Positions 46,150-57,932 of a stretch of DNA of 64,000 nucleotides are shown one piece after another. The stretch spans positions 1 through 64,000 of the forward strand of contig PYSS01000068.1 of the NCBI GenBank assembly GCA_003049465.1, written 5' to 3'. Below the pieces are notes generated by a model. That model worked only from the letters and a program-made list of their open reading frames with translations. It was not told the DNA's origin and made no database searches. The translations under genes and the position numbers were made by a program. This DNA is from Magnaporthiopsis rhizophila. Taxonomy: Eukaryota; Ascomycota; Sordariomycetes; Magnaporthales; Magnaporthaceae. Position 1 is the stretch's first letter. Every line of letters begins with the position of its first letter.

Positions 46150-46604
46150 ATGGCTGACAACAACCCCGGAAACTTTGCCAACCGGTGAGCACATATCCCC
46201 AAGCGCTTGACCTGCACGTTCGCTCGGTAGCTAACCCTCTCCCGCAGCCCCAAGGAGGAGGTGCGCGCCGCCGCGTCAAAGGGCGGAAAGGCGTCGTCTT
46301 CGGGCTCGGGCACGGCGGACGACACCTACGACGACAATGAGAACAACAACAACAACAACTCGGGAACCGGAAAGCAGGGTTTCGCCAGCATGGACCCCGA
46401 CAAGCAGGTAAGCAGGACTTTTTCTTGCACACCACGCATCACACTCCCATTTGCTAACATTGGAAACCCTGTCAGCGCGAGATCGCGTCCAAGGGCGGCA
46501 AGGCGTCCTCGGGCTCGTTCGAGCCCGGCTCCGAGAAGGCCAAGGAGGCCGGCCGCAAGGGTGGTCTTGCCTCGCACGGCGGTACTGGTGGTGACAGCTC
46601 GTGA
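46150..46604 (+). CDS. con-10: Conidiation/stress protein Con-10 (KGG repeats, 107 aa)
   Basis: Three exons, 46150-46184, 46248-46407 and 46476-46604. Introns are 63 nt (GTGAGC..GCAG) and 68 nt (GTAAGC..GTCAG). The protein is small and hydrophilic, and begins MADNNPGNFANRPKEEVRAA. It carries KGG motifs at 23-25, 71-73 and 93-95 within repeats of the form ASKGGKASS and GFASMDPDKQREIASKGG. This matches Neurospora Con-10 and the bacterial GsiB/YciG stress-protein repeat, with a Ser/Asn-rich insertion (runs of DDNENNNNNNS) between repeats 1 and 2. Family role: accumulates in conidia and under desiccation, light or nutrient stress, acting like a LEA-type protectant in the cytosol. Confidence 0.92.
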
Positions 46605-47576
46605 GCAGCGCATCGGGCTTCGCACTACTGCTTTTTGACATGGATTTTTTGGAGGCATTTCTAGGAAGGTCAAGAGATCAATAGGTCGTCGTTCAATACA
46701 GATCTAGCTCGTCTTCCTGCTTTTGCTTCCTGTCCGTCGCTTGTGTGACGTTTTGCGGTGCCTGCCTGCCGGTGACAAAATGATGCAAGCAGTGACGTTC
46801 TATGACGACATACATACATGTTCACAAACGCGGCTCAAAGTGGGCGTCCCGTCTTCCCGGGTACCAGAGCCAAGGACCCGCACGGCAAAGCGCGACAAGA
46901 CCGGACTGTGCTTCTGATGCAAAGAATCCTGGTTTTTAAAACGCTTCCTCATCCACGGCAAAGGATACCCGGGCTCCTCGGCTCGTCTTGCCCAAGTACG
47001 CTCGTTTTCTTTTTCACCATCCCCGACCCGAACCTGGCCATCGTCCCAAGCCCTCCCTCTTCGATGCATTTTTCGATACATGGGGCTGTGTTTTATTTTC
47101 CGAGCGGGCTGCTTAGACATGAGATGAGCACAGAATCGCGATTGAACCTGGAACGAACGAGGGACAAGCATACGGCCCTATTTGGACGTTGCTCGTTGAC
47201 TCCCATCTGTTGTGCGAGACAGTAAGATCTCGGCTTGTGTTGACGACGGTTTGTGCTACGTGACCTAGACTGCAGTGTTCAAATATCCTCCATTATACAC
47301 AAATTTATCCATTGTCTGCCTTCAAAGCTGTCCGTCGTTTGGGCAAAGATAAACGGAAGAAGAAAGAAACAACTGGTAACTATCCATGCACCCGTAGGGA
47401 CGGGCCATCTTTGTTCGGAGCAGGGGTATGATGATAACAAAAAGTAGCAGCCATTTCTCCCGAGTTCAGCAGGGACCCAGTTCTTCAGGACTGGATATCA
47501 CATAACAGAAGCAAAAGCAGAAGTGGTGGTGGATACAGCAAGAAAAGAAAGCGTCAGAATACAAAGGAAAAATTGT
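46605..47576. other. Convergent intergenic region con-10 / P450
   Basis: 3' flanks of two convergent genes. Short frames only; no RNA gene or repeat is recognised. Confidence 0.5.
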
Positions 47577-49668
47577 TTATTGCTTCCAGCCGCCAGGCAC
47601 TTGGGCAAACGTGATGCTCGTGGCCGTCCTGAGAGTCGGTCTCTTCACGGGCCTCTCCCTCAGCGGCTCGTCCGAATCGCTCGAGTAGGCGCTGGAGCTG
47701 CGCTCGCTCTCGGTCGCAGACAGCAACGTTGAGTCGCGCAGGCTGTCCGTGTCGCTGTCGCTTCCGCTGGCTAGAGTACCTGTCTCCGACATGACCTCGT
47801 CGTTGAGGGCCTCCTTGTCGACGACGGTGGCGCGAGGCCTGGTGGGGGTGGCATCCACGGCGGCGGCAGTGCTGTTGCTGCTCTTTCCACTGGCGGCGAG
47901 GCTCGCTACTCTGATCTCTTCTTCCTCCATCTCGCGCGCGGCCGAGGCCATACGGTCCAGAATAGGCCCCTTGCCCTCGCGCAGGACGCAGTCAAAGTCG
48001 AAGCGCAGCGGCTTGGCGATGAGCAGAGACGAGTACGAGTTCCAGTGCACTGGGATGGGCTTGCCGTCGTAGCCGAGCTTTGGGCGGATGTCAAAGGCCC
48101 AGGCCAGGCCACCCATGCAGAGGAAGAGGTCCTGGTCAACAATGGGAACACCCTGGCACGTCCGGCGTCCAAAGCCGAACTGGCTGTATCCCGCGAGGTT
48201 GGGGTAGATGGTTAGAGGTTCCTTGTAGGTAGGGTACGACGGCTCCAGCCAGCGAACAGGGTTGAAGGCTTCGGAATCGGGGTACAGCTCCTCGTTGCGG
48301 GTTAAAGACCTGGGGGTGGTAGATCGTCAATATCAACACACCACAAGACAGCGAGGAAAAGTGGGAACAAAAGACTTACCACTCCAGCGCGTGTATGGTG
48401 GCACCCTTGGGGATAAAGTAGCCGTTGTAGACGTCGTCCTTCTCGCTCGCGTGCGGGATGCCAGTAGGGACGGGTGGGCGCCAGCGCAGCGTCTCCTTGA
48501 CCACGGCGCGCAGCATGGGCAGCTTCTCGCGGTCGTCCCACTGAGGGCAGCGTCCGCCGAGCTGCGTGTCGATCTCTTTCTGCAGGCGCGCGAGCCAGTC
48601 TGGGTAGTGCAGCATGGCAAGAATGAAGCTCTGGATGGGGCTGCCTATGGTGAGGGCGCCGGCGATGGCCATCTGGCCGACGACGTAAGTCGCCTCGGCC
48701 ACGTGCGCGTCGTCTTCGGCCTTACTGCCGCGCGGGTTACGCTCGAGCTCCTCGAGGAAGGTGCGCGTGAAGCTGGGGGCGGCTGTGTTGGTGGCCATGG
48801 CCGCCTTGACGTCCGACACGTTTCCCACAAGCAGCTCGTTTTCGCGCGCGTGCCGTGCCTTCTCCTTCTTCTGCCACGGGCTCAGCTTGGGCGGCAGGTG
48901 GCCGAGCCAGGAGACGACGTTGGGCAGCGAGCCGCCAGGGGAGATGGTCTCAAGCAGGCCAAACGTGGTATCGCGGAGGATGGCTTGGCGGTGCGGCGAT
49001 CCCCACGACAGGCGCGAGACGGTGCGGGCGGTGAACTGCTCTATCCACTCGACGTAGTTGCCACAGTCCAGTGCCATGAGCTGTAGGAATCGGTCACGCT
49101 CGCGGGTTGGGTACGAGTGCAGGCCGCCTTTGGCGCTGGCCGCCATCATCTGGCTGCACAGCTTGCGTTGGCGCTTCCACGTCTCGTTATGGCCAGCCAG
49201 CGCGAGGTAGTCGCCGCTCGTGCGGTTGTCGGGCAGGTTCGAGATGACGGGCCGGTCCGAGTAGATGGCTGCGCGTCTCGAAAGCAGGTCGTGGACCACC
49301 TGCTCCGACGAGATCCACACATGCACATGGCCAAACATCTCCATCTGGTAGATGGGGCCGTACTGCTTGCTCCACTCGTGGAACTTAAGCCACGCCATGT
49401 CCGCCGGAACATCATGGACCCGCCCTACCAGAGGGAAGCCTATAGTCGATGCGGGAGTAAAACGCCCAGGAGTCAGTCTCGAGGCTCACCCAGCTACTCT
49501 CTATAAAATAACAACAATCGGACGGGCACACGGAGCTGACTCACCCTTGGGTCCCGGCAGCGGCTTGGAGCCCTGGGGCAGCTTCCCTTTCCTCCTGTGG
49601 TCCCAGTACAGCTTGACTATGAGGACACACCAGGCCCCTATCAGGCACATGAACGGCGTTGACGCCAT
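47577..49668 (-). CDS. Cytochrome P450 with C-terminal Ser-rich extension (638 aa)
   Basis: Three exons: 49668-49545, 49439-48380 and 48309-47577. Introns are 105 nt (GTGAGT..TATAG) and 70 nt (GTAAGT..CCCAG). An N-terminal anchor (MASTPFMCLIGAWCVLIVKLY) precedes KPLPGPKGFPLVG. Motifs: E-x-x-R in VVKETLRWRPP, FNPVRW, and the haem loop FGFGRRTCQG with Cys446. The I helix reads AIAGALTIGSP, so the usual acidic residue before the conserved Thr is Leu. The sequence looks like the fungal OrdA/CYP64-like superfamily of ER-bound monooxygenases; the substrate is unknown. Beyond the normal end (~residue 525) lies a ~110-residue Ser-, Asp- and Thr-rich tail with many SD/SDSD blocks. Start and introns are well supported. 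Confidence 0.9.
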
Positions 49669-52600
49669 CGCGGGAGGTCTCCCCTGTCCCGTGCCGAGTT
49701 GCTCTGCTGCTGTCGTCTGCGCCCTTTTGTCTTCTAAGCGGTTACCGGGTGGTAGGCAGGGAGCCAGGCCGAAGCAAGGGCAGCAGGGCAAGACCTCCTT
49801 GTGAATGCGAGCAGTTGGGAGGAACAGGAGAGCCGGGATACGACCTGGCAAACAGGATCGGTCGGTAGGGACAGGAAGATGGAAGGAGGAGAGGAGAGAT
49901 AAGAGCTGGACAGATAGAGAAGAAGGAGAACAGTGGTGATAATGTAGATCCCATTCAAGCTAGCCTCACGTCAACCAAGCAAGGAGGCAGGGACAAGGAG
50001 GCAAGGACAAGGAGACAAGGGACAAGGAGGCAAGGACAAGGAGGCAAGTGACAGGATTCATATGGGGGAAAGCCCACCGGAGTGCTTTCTCCTTGACGAT
50101 CTACGTGAGCTCGGGCCAGAAGAGCATCGGGACAGAGAAACGAGTGGGAAGGGCAACCGATGCTCGCAAGGTTCAACTCCTGGTTTTGGATTAACCCGTG
50201 GAGGGCGGCAAAACTTGGCCGAGATGCGCCTGCAGCGGCATGCGGCTGGTGTGTCAAGAGGAACGGAATGGCCCACTCTTGGACGTGTCTCCTGGGCTGG
50301 AACATGGCGGACGGAGGCAAAGCAGAAGCAGAGTAGAAGCAGAAGTAGAAGCAGAAGTAGAAGCAGAAGCAGAAGCAGACGCAGAAGCAGAAGCAGAAGC
50401 AAAGCAGCGGGAAGGAGTGAGGGTGCAAGAGGCAAAGCATAAGCCGTGGCCCACTGCCTGCCGCGTACGAGGTCTGAGGCTCGGACGCGCCCACTTTCTG
50501 CTGCATACAGCCAACTGACCATCGGCTAAGATCGCCCAGGTCATCTCATGCAGGCGCGCGCAGCATGCGGCCGTGAGGTGCTCTAGTCGCCTTCTCGCTC
50601 GTCGAGCTCTGACCACGGCTGGGCTCGGGTCCGTGTCCCACGGCTCGAGAGCCACCCAGCGAGAGGCGTCACGGCTAGTACGGGGCCGGCGGTTGGTGAC
50701 ATGGCCAGACAACAGCCTTGTGACGGTTAAGCCCAGAGCCCGTAACGCCTACCCGGCGGACACACGCGCACTAGCGCATGGATTTATGTCGACGAAGAGC
50801 GCTGATGGACCGACACTCGAAGTGGCTACGCTCATCCATGGCTAGAGCGTCGTGACTGTGCCGATCGCGATGGGGCGATCGTTATCGAGGATCGTCTTGT
50901 CCTTCTCCTCGTCGCACATCTTGCTTTGCTGCAGCGCAATGTCTTTTTTGATTGCGATGATCAAACTCGATGGGAAACGGCGTTTGGCTACCATGGCAAA
51001 GTGTTGGAGGGAGGAAAAAGGGAGCTGGGATGACGACGCCCACCAGCCAGGCACGAGTGGGGACAGAGCCTGGGTTGGGCCCACCTGTTTCTGTGACTGG
51101 CCAATGCCGTGGCGGCAAATGGGCCCAGCAATCAATCTTTTGTTTTGACGTCGGACGTAAAATAAAAAACAATAAAACGACCATCTTGAATCTTCACAAT
51201 GATCGCCACCAAAAGGTCTGGGCGCCAGGAGAGCTCAGACTACAAAACAGACGAGCGCAGGGTCGGGCGTCGTCGGCAGATTGTGCTCTGCAGATGCACA
51301 CCTGCACAGCACGTGAAAGGCGGCGAGCGAGCCAAATGCTGACAATCCGCCCCACGACAGGAAAAAAAAACCACCAAAAACCAAGGCCGCTTCTCCCCAT
51401 CAAACGTATCAGGGCCATCTTGATGCGCAGGGGACGGGCATGGATGTGCCTCTGCTTCAAAGTTTGAAACGTCGTTTACTTGCGGCGAGTATCACTTGGC
51501 TCTTGTCCAGTCACCACTGCCCGCCCGCAACGGTAAACACGGCATTTCCCAGATGGTGATCGTCTGTCTGGCTGGCTTTGGAGGCCCCAGCTTTGGCGCG
51601 ACCCAGGCACCAGGCACCGGGCACTAGGCACATCGGGCTGCTGATACGAGAGTGGCAACGGAAATAACCAACAACGCCAATGTCCGGCAGATCACTGAGA
51701 ACAGGCCCGCTGGTCAAAACAGGAATACGACTCCTAGTTTGGCCCGTATGGATGTCTACCTTACGTACTCTAGGTACGGGCCGTTTATGGAAGCGACGGC
51801 AGTGTCAACGTGTGCCTGGGCTTGTCAGTCCGTTATTCATGCCCTCCGGCCGTCACTGCCGGACCACCCCGGCGCAAAGAAGCACCATCCACGTCCAGCC
51901 GCCAAGGCTGTATCACCCCTCGTCTTCACAAAATTTCACCGTGGGCCGCTCGCAGATACCCGTATGTCTCTTTACTCGTCGTAGCGAGATGTTTTCTGGT
52001 TTTCTTTTTTCCCAGGGTGAAAGCGGAACGTCCATCCACAGTCACGCAGCCCGGCTCGCCCAGCCGTAGACGTCGTAACCTCTCTCACGATGCACGAGCC
52101 GCGTGCGTCTACCCACTGTCGCCCGGGCCCCTCCACCGGAGAGTCACGGGCCGTGGCTGCTTTGCCACGCCACCTACGGTCAGCCGTGATGACGACATTG
52201 ACAAAGTGAGGGAGGGGAGGGGCCAGTCAGGATCATACGATCACTGGTCTGCCGGCTCGTCCATCTGTGCTCCGGCTTCGAACTCGTGTTCTCTCTTCCC
52301 CTCCCGCAATGGGCAACGGAGAATACGGATGATGGCACGGCAAGACAGAAGAGTTTCCAGTCGCGCCATTGGCAAAAGGCGTTGGCGAGGCCCTCGTCCA
52401 GCCAACGGTCCCGGTCTCGTCAGCCTCACAGGTCTTGGTTAGTCCTTGGCCCGAGAAGCGAGAACGTGGGACACCGTTTTTCCCGTCCCGTCCCGTCTTA
52501 TGGGATTCGTCTGCCAGTCTTTTTTTTTTTTTTACCTTTCTCACAGGTTGGGTATGCACAAAATGCAGGGCGCCCAGGCTGGAGGGAGTCCCGACAGACC

Positions 52601-53077
52601 GGAAATCACCACGCGAGGAAAGCAAAGCAGCCTTGGTTGCATAGGTATGAACCTGCTTGGCGTCAAAAGGATGGGTAGGTGTGTTTGCTTGGCCTGCGAG
52701 AAGGAAAAAATGACGCACCAACGGATGAGGATGTACGCGTCAGCAACCCCAAAGTCCAAGACAGCCAAGGCAACGCACCCGACTGATACGATGTCTGGAT
52801 TAGGCTCTTAGAAGAAGGACCCCTGGCTTCCCACCACATTTGACAACATGGTGACAATGAAAGACGGGAGGAGCGTGGCACGTAGTGGCCAGACATGTCA
52901 TGAACATAGGCACCATGGCATCTCGGCCAGGAATGAGGACATTTGCCTAGTGGGACAAATGCTTTACGTCTAGGTACTCTTCCAAGATATCCTTTTCTCG
53001 TATGTCCACCTCTTTTCTATTTTTTTTTCTCTTTCCTTTTTCTTTATCTTTTTTTCTTTTTCCTTCATGTACCAATC
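49669..53077. other. Long intergenic stretch (3.4 kb)
   Basis: Apart from the AGAAGC-type repeat at 50317-50407 and a T14 run at 52520-52533, nothing is recognised. Frames up to 210 codons occur on both strands without domains, GC3 bias or splice-supported extension. The right end (52990-53077) is T/CT-rich and forms the 3' flank of ArgRS. A non-coding transcript cannot be excluded. Confidence 0.5.
50317..50407. repeat. Imperfect (AGAAGC/AGAAGT)n hexanucleotide repeat
   Basis: About 14 hexamers alternating AGAAGC and AGAAGT with a few interruptions (GAGTAGAAGC, AGACGCAG). On the plus strand it would encode alternating Ser/Arg, but no gene context supports translation. Confidence 0.9.
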
Positions 53078-55391
53078 TTACATTCGCTCGACGGGGTTCA
53101 GACCCAGCAACCTCATGCCGTTGCTGAGCACGATGCGCGTGGCATCGTAAAGCGCCATCCGCGCCTTCATTAGCTCCCTCTCGGACCCGACGATACGTAG
53201 GTGGTCGTAGCTCTGGCTGAGTGCGTGAGACATGCGGAAGAGGTACGTGATGACCGTCGTCGGCTCCAGCGTCTTGAGCGTGTTCTGGAACACGTCGGGC
53301 CACTGAGACAGCATCCTGACGAGCTGGATCGCGTGTGGCTCCTGGAGCAGCGACAAGTCTGCCGACGCGAGCTCCTCGGGAGTCAGGCCCGCCTTGCGCG
53401 CAATCGAGCACACACGCGCGTGCGCGTACTGGAGGTACGGGCCCGTGTCACCCTCAAACGACGTCATGACGTTGATGTCGAAAGTGTAGTTGTTGATCCT
53501 AGCACAGATGGGAAGAAAAATAGGTCAGCAAATCCGTTACATCGCGGGCCTAGTATCAACACTAACCTCTTCCCGCTCATGTCCTGCACCATGACGCTGC
53601 TGATTCCCAGAGTGTCGGCCGTTACCTCAGGGTTCTCGACCTGGGCGTACTTGTCCTCGTTCTTGCGCATCACTTCGTGCATCTTGTCGCCGACGTCGCG
53701 CAGTATGTCGTCGAGGAACTTGACGGTGCCCTTGCGCGTGCTCATGCCCAACACCATGCCAAAGTTGATGTGCTGCACCTTGGAGATGACATCCTTGTAG
53801 CCCATAAGCTCGACTATCTTGAAGAGCTGCTTCAGGTGCAGGTCCTGCTGCGATGCCACAACGTAGATCATGTGGTCGAACTTGTACTTTTCGTGGCGTC
53901 CCAGCAGCTCGCTGATGTCGCGCGTGAGGTACAGCGCCGTGCCGTCGCGCTTCCGAATGATGGGCTTCTCCAGCCGCTTGCCCTCCTTGCCCGGGATCAG
54001 CTTGGAGAAGTCGACAATGACGGCGCCCTGGTCCTCGGTCGAAATGCCCTTGTCGGCCAGCTCCTGGGCCGCCCGCGCCATGGCCTCCTCCGTCACCTGC
54101 GACTCGCCGCTATACTCATCAAAGTGGATGTTGAGCCGCGCGTAGGTCTGCTTGTAGCGCTCGATGGACATGTCGCGGAACCGGCGCCACTGAGCCACCG
54201 CGGCGGCATCGCCCTCCACCATCTGCTTGAAGTAGGCCCGCGCCTGCTCATCGAGGCTCTTCTGTTCAAGCTCCGTCACGTCCTCGCCCGCCTTTTTGCG
54301 CTCCTCGATCTTCTCCTTCTCCTCCGACATCTCCCGGTTTATCCTGACGTAGAGCTCGTACAGGTGGTTGATGGGGTCGCGGGCCAGGGCCTCCTCGTCG
54401 CCGTAGCGGGCGAAGGCGAGGGCGAGCAGACCGTACTGTTTGCCCCAGTCACCAAGGTAGTTGATGCGCGTGACGTCCCAGCCGGCGCTGGCGTAGAGGT
54501 TGGCGAGGAAACCGCCGATGATGGTGCTGCGGAGGTGGCCGGCGTGGAAGGGCTTTGCGATGTTGGGAGACGAGAACTCGATCACGATGCGTTTGCGGCC
54601 CTGGCTGGGGTCCTTAGGGTCGCGAAGGCCGAGGCGCTTGTTGCCGCCAAAGTCGCTGCCCTGCTGGCGAATCATGGGGACGACGGCCGAGGTCAGGGGG
54701 CCGGGCTTGAACCAGAACTGCATGAAGTAGCCGTTGACGACGGGCTCGGCGAACAAGGGGTCGTCCTTGGGGAACTGCGGCAGCAGGTGGTCATCAGCAT
54801 GGCAGCCCGCCGGATGAGAGCACGCCCGTGTCGGGTGCGCACCTTTTCGCTGTACTCCTTGACCAGCTCATCTGGCTTGCGGCCCTTGATGCGGAGAGCT
54901 GGGATGGCGACAATCATGTCGCCCTTGTCGAGGCCGGTGGTCCATTGGACGGCAGGGTAGATGATCTTGATGTCGACGCCGGTAATGACATGCAGGATGT
55001 TTGTGAGGTGTGCGCGGTAGACGTCGAGCGGGTTGGACTCGGGCCAGAAGTTGGGGAACTGGTCGTCGGCGAGCGAGAGGTTGCCAGCCAGCTGGACCAG
55101 CTGCTCGACGGCGGTGGGCGAGGCCATGTCGAGGGCCGCGGCGAACCGGGAGAGCGCGCGGTGGTGAGGGTGGTTTGCGACGGGCGGAGGCAACACGTTC
55201 GAGGAGGAGGAGGCGGAGGACGGAGCTTTCGTCGCGGCCGTCGCCGACTTGCTGAAGCAGGCGGCGCTGGGAGGGCGATGGCAAAGAACAACGGCTTGCG
55301 CTGCAATGGGGGTTGCAAGGTGGAATGGAGGCCGGACTCGAAGCAATCGACGTGGAATCGACGGAGCGCAGAGTCGGGAGAGGGGAGTCAT
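53078..55391 (-). CDS. Arginyl-tRNA synthetase, cytosolic/mitochondrial (725 aa)
   Basis: Three exons: 55391-54843, 54774-53567 and 53498-53078. Introns are 68 nt (GTGCGC..CGCAG) and 68 nt (GTTAGT..CTAG). Class I synthetase signatures: HAGH (260-263, the HIGH motif, in SPNIAKPFHAGHLRSTIIG) and MSTRKG (527-532, the KMSKS-equivalent). The C-terminus has the DALR anticodon-binding domain (GPYLQYAHARVCSI...). It charges tRNA-Arg with arginine using ATP. The first 88 residues are rich in Arg, Ser, Ala and Pro with few acidic residues, like a mitochondrial presequence. A second in-frame ATG at 55127 (Met89, MASPTAVEQLVQLAG) starts where cytosolic enzymes do, so one gene probably supplies both compartments, as in other ascomycetes. 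A CPC1-type site lies 15 bp upstream of the first ATG. Confidence 0.95.
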
Positions 55392-55992
55392 CGACGGCGC
55401 GGTGTTGAGTCACAGGAGCCTGCGGCTTTCTCCCCTTGCAAGAAAACAGACCACCCCTCCATTTGGTTTCAAGGCTTGGAGCTTTGCTGATGGGAATTCT
55501 GCGGGGTCGTGGGAATCGATTGGCGAAAAGCTCTGTGATTGGACACGGCAGCTGGACACGCCCCACATGTCGTTTGGTAACGCTGTTTTTCGAAAGAATG
55601 CGAAGCAGGCTTCTAATCTGGAGGCTTCTTGATCCCCGAAGGGCCGTCTCAGCGCGGGTGCTTTTAACCCGCGCAAGTACATTCAATTGCTTGCATGGCG
55701 ATTCCAACCCTCACGTTCTCACGTCGCGGAAGAGCCGCGTCGCCGCGGGAGCGAGGATACACCGTTATCGGTATCGCTTCTCCCACGAGGTAGCGTAGGT
55801 AAGCTCGAGCCTGGTGTTTCAGGCCTTTTCCCCTTCTAATCATTGCTCTTTCTGTTGCTCATGACCACACCCTTCTAATGCTGGGAGGATTTGTACGCGG
55901 CCCTTGTTTATGTGCGAAAATAACAAACAGCCTCCAAGCATGCATCCTAGTCATAATCATAAACACCTCGATCAATGGTTCCTTCGGCCTCG
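55392..55992. other. Promoter of ArgRS and 3' flank of X325 gene
   Basis: Contains the TGAGTCA site at 55406-55412. No gene is recognised; short frames only. Confidence 0.5.
55406..55412. promoter_or_regulatory. Gcn4/CPC1-type site TGAGTCA upstream of ArgRS
   Basis: A perfect TGAGTCA palindromic 7-mer sits 15 bp before the ArgRS first ATG (55391). This is the consensus of Gcn4 and Neurospora CPC1, which activate amino-acid biosynthetic and aminoacyl-tRNA synthetase genes under amino-acid starvation. A partial GAGTCA overlaps the start codon region (55385-55390). Binding is not demonstrated. Confidence 0.6.
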
Positions 55993-56862
55993 TCACAGCA
56001 TGCAGGCGGCACTCAATCCCGCGACAGCGAGAATTGTGAAAACGCTGCCCTTCGTGGCGGCGGCGCTGTTCCCGGGCTGGCTTCCACCGCTCGACCCGCC
56101 GCCGCTCCCGCCACCGCTGCCGCCACCGGGTGTGGTGTTGTTCGAGCCGCCCACCGGGGACGAGACAGACCCGCTAGCGAGGGGTGCGAGCTGAGGATCA
56201 GACGCGAAGACGATCTCGCTCGACGAGTTCTTGCACGTGTTGCCGTCGACTTTGCCTTGGCCCGAAACGAAGTTGACAGCGGCGCACTGTAAGGAGAGGC
56301 GGTGTGTGGTCAGCAATTTATGCAGTGTTCCACGGCACGCAACGCATGGCTAGGGAGAAACAGTCCGTGTGACGCTGAGAAGATCCGAGCCTTGTGCTCC
56401 CCGACTGCGTGGCAATAAACCCCTCCCAAAAAAAAAAAAAAAAAAAAAAAGACTGACCTGGTAGAGCAGCCCATCGTCGCCGTTGGCGACAATGCCGACC
56501 ACTCCCCTCTTGCCCACCCAGGCTTCTGGGGCGGGCACCGAGGGCTGGCACATGAAGCCCAGCGAGTTCTGCAGGACGATGGGATACAGCTGGGTCCAGC
56601 CGCCCGAGGCAGACTGGTCGAGGGTTGCGCGGTAGAGCCACCTGGCCGAGGGGTGGCTTTGGCTCGTGCCGATGGGCTCACCGCCGACGTGGAAGTCGGT
56701 CACCTTGTTCTTGCCAAAGTCGGGGGTGAAGCCGCCGCACGGGCCCTTGTCCTCCTTGCTGTCGTCGAATCCGATGGACTCTGGCGTCCGGAGCGTGAAG
56801 TGGGCGCTGGCAGACGCGGTCAGGAGGAGCGTCGCGGCGCATATCGATGTCAATGGTGCCAT
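55993..56862 (-). CDS. X325/Bim1-like copper-binding GPI-anchored protein (232 aa)
   Basis: Two exons, 56862-56458 and 56286-55993, with a 171-nt intron (GTCAGT..TACAG) carrying an A23 run (56428-56450). A signal peptide (MAPLTSICAATLLLTASASA) is cut before His21, so the mature chain begins HFTLRTPESIGFDD. An N-terminal histidine that can form a copper brace is the hallmark of the LPMO-like X325 family (Cryptococcus Bim1 and relatives). GPCGGFTPDFG, GEPIGTSQSHPSARW and cysteines at 42, 105, 136 and 153 match the fold. A Gly/Ser linker and a hydrophobic C-terminus (NSAAATKGSVFTILAVAGLSA) indicate a GPI anchor. Family knowledge: binds Cu(II) at the cell surface and aids copper uptake, and is not an oxidative polysaccharide cleaver. 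Divergent from the reductase gene at 58729. Confidence 0.9.
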
Positions 56863-57871
56863 TGCTTCTCGTGCTCGGAGCCCTGGAGCTAGATGGGTAC
56901 GCTAGGCAGGATGAACCTGAGCTTTCGGGATTGGGGGCGAGGGGAAAATATGAAGGCTGCGGGGAAGGCGGTCAAGTCAGAATCGGGCGGCATTACAAGA
57001 TTCTCAGCCGCTGACGCGGTTGGCGGCAGGGCACACGAGGTCTTATGAAGAGGATTGGGGAGGGACGCACTGGTCTTTCGGGCCGCCCAAGACAGCGTTT
57101 CACGTATAACAAGGCGGGAAGAAGGGACAGCGGCCGAGGAACACAAGGCAGGCTGCTGGTGTTGCTGCTGCTACTGCTGCGTGGGAGAGGTCGATCTCGG
57201 GGTCTTTGCGATGTCGAACCAAGGAAGACGTTGCGGGGCAAGACGAACGCGCAAAAAGGACGAGACGACCAGCATATTAATCACAGAGCCGCGTAGGCGT
57301 GGCTGCCAGGGGTCCCTTGGGGGATGCCTGCAGGTGGTATGTGGGCAGTAGCAGCTCGGGAGGCCGGCAGAACTGGCATGCAGGTCAAAGGTGGCGCCGC
57401 GGGCGGGTTGGCGCTGGTACCCATTCAATGGGCGGGGCGGTGGTATCTGGTGGCGCTGCCCGGTGCCAGCACCAAGCAGGAGTCCGTTCTAAACGGCCGC
57501 CGGGACGATTGCGACTTCTGCCCCAGCGGCTATCCGCACGAGCAGGGAGGGCGTTGTTGGCCCACTCAGTGAGGCCGTTTCGACATTTTGCCACGACAGC
57601 GGGGACGAGTTCGTATCAACAAAAAAATGCGCAAACTCACTTCTATCCATTCCGGTCTCGGCTCGGGTATCATTTTGTTTATTGTAGGTAGGTTCCGTCT
57701 GATGTAGGCTACCAACAGGAAAATGGAAGGTCGAGCCAAGCTTCGTATGTAAAGATGCCACCCACCCACCATCGAGGCAGCTTCACCTCGCGTCCCAATC
57801 TGGAAACCTGGGCTAGGCCCCACCCCCACCTGAGCCATGCATGGGGCGCTAGACCAGATTCAGGCGGCTGG

Positions 57872-57880
57872 TGAGCAAGT
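57872..57880 (-). promoter_or_regulatory. Candidate copper-response element, copy 1
   Basis: TGAGCAAGT, that is ACTTGCTCA on the minus strand. It shares TTGCTCA with the Mac1 element TTTGC(T/G)CA. It lies 1010 bp upstream of the X325 start and about 850 bp upstream of the reductase start. Confidence 0.4.
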
Positions 57881-57923
57881 TGGTGGGGTTGCTGCATTGC
57901 CTTGCAGCGGGACTGAGAGACTT

Positions 57924-57932
57924 TGAGCAAGT
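57924..57932 (-). promoter_or_regulatory. Candidate copper-response element, copy 2
   Basis: An identical TGAGCAAGT 9-mer, 52 bp from copy 1 and in the same orientation. The pair spacing is about five helical turns. Confidence 0.4.

Noticed and set aside
50317..50518. Ser/Arg-repeat or Glu/Ala-repeat protein in the hexamer repeat
   Set aside because: Repeats keep frames open by composition; there is no start, splice or domain support.
53677..54960. 427-codon plus-strand frame
   Set aside because: Antisense to ArgRS and spans its introns; the ArgRS motifs are decisive.
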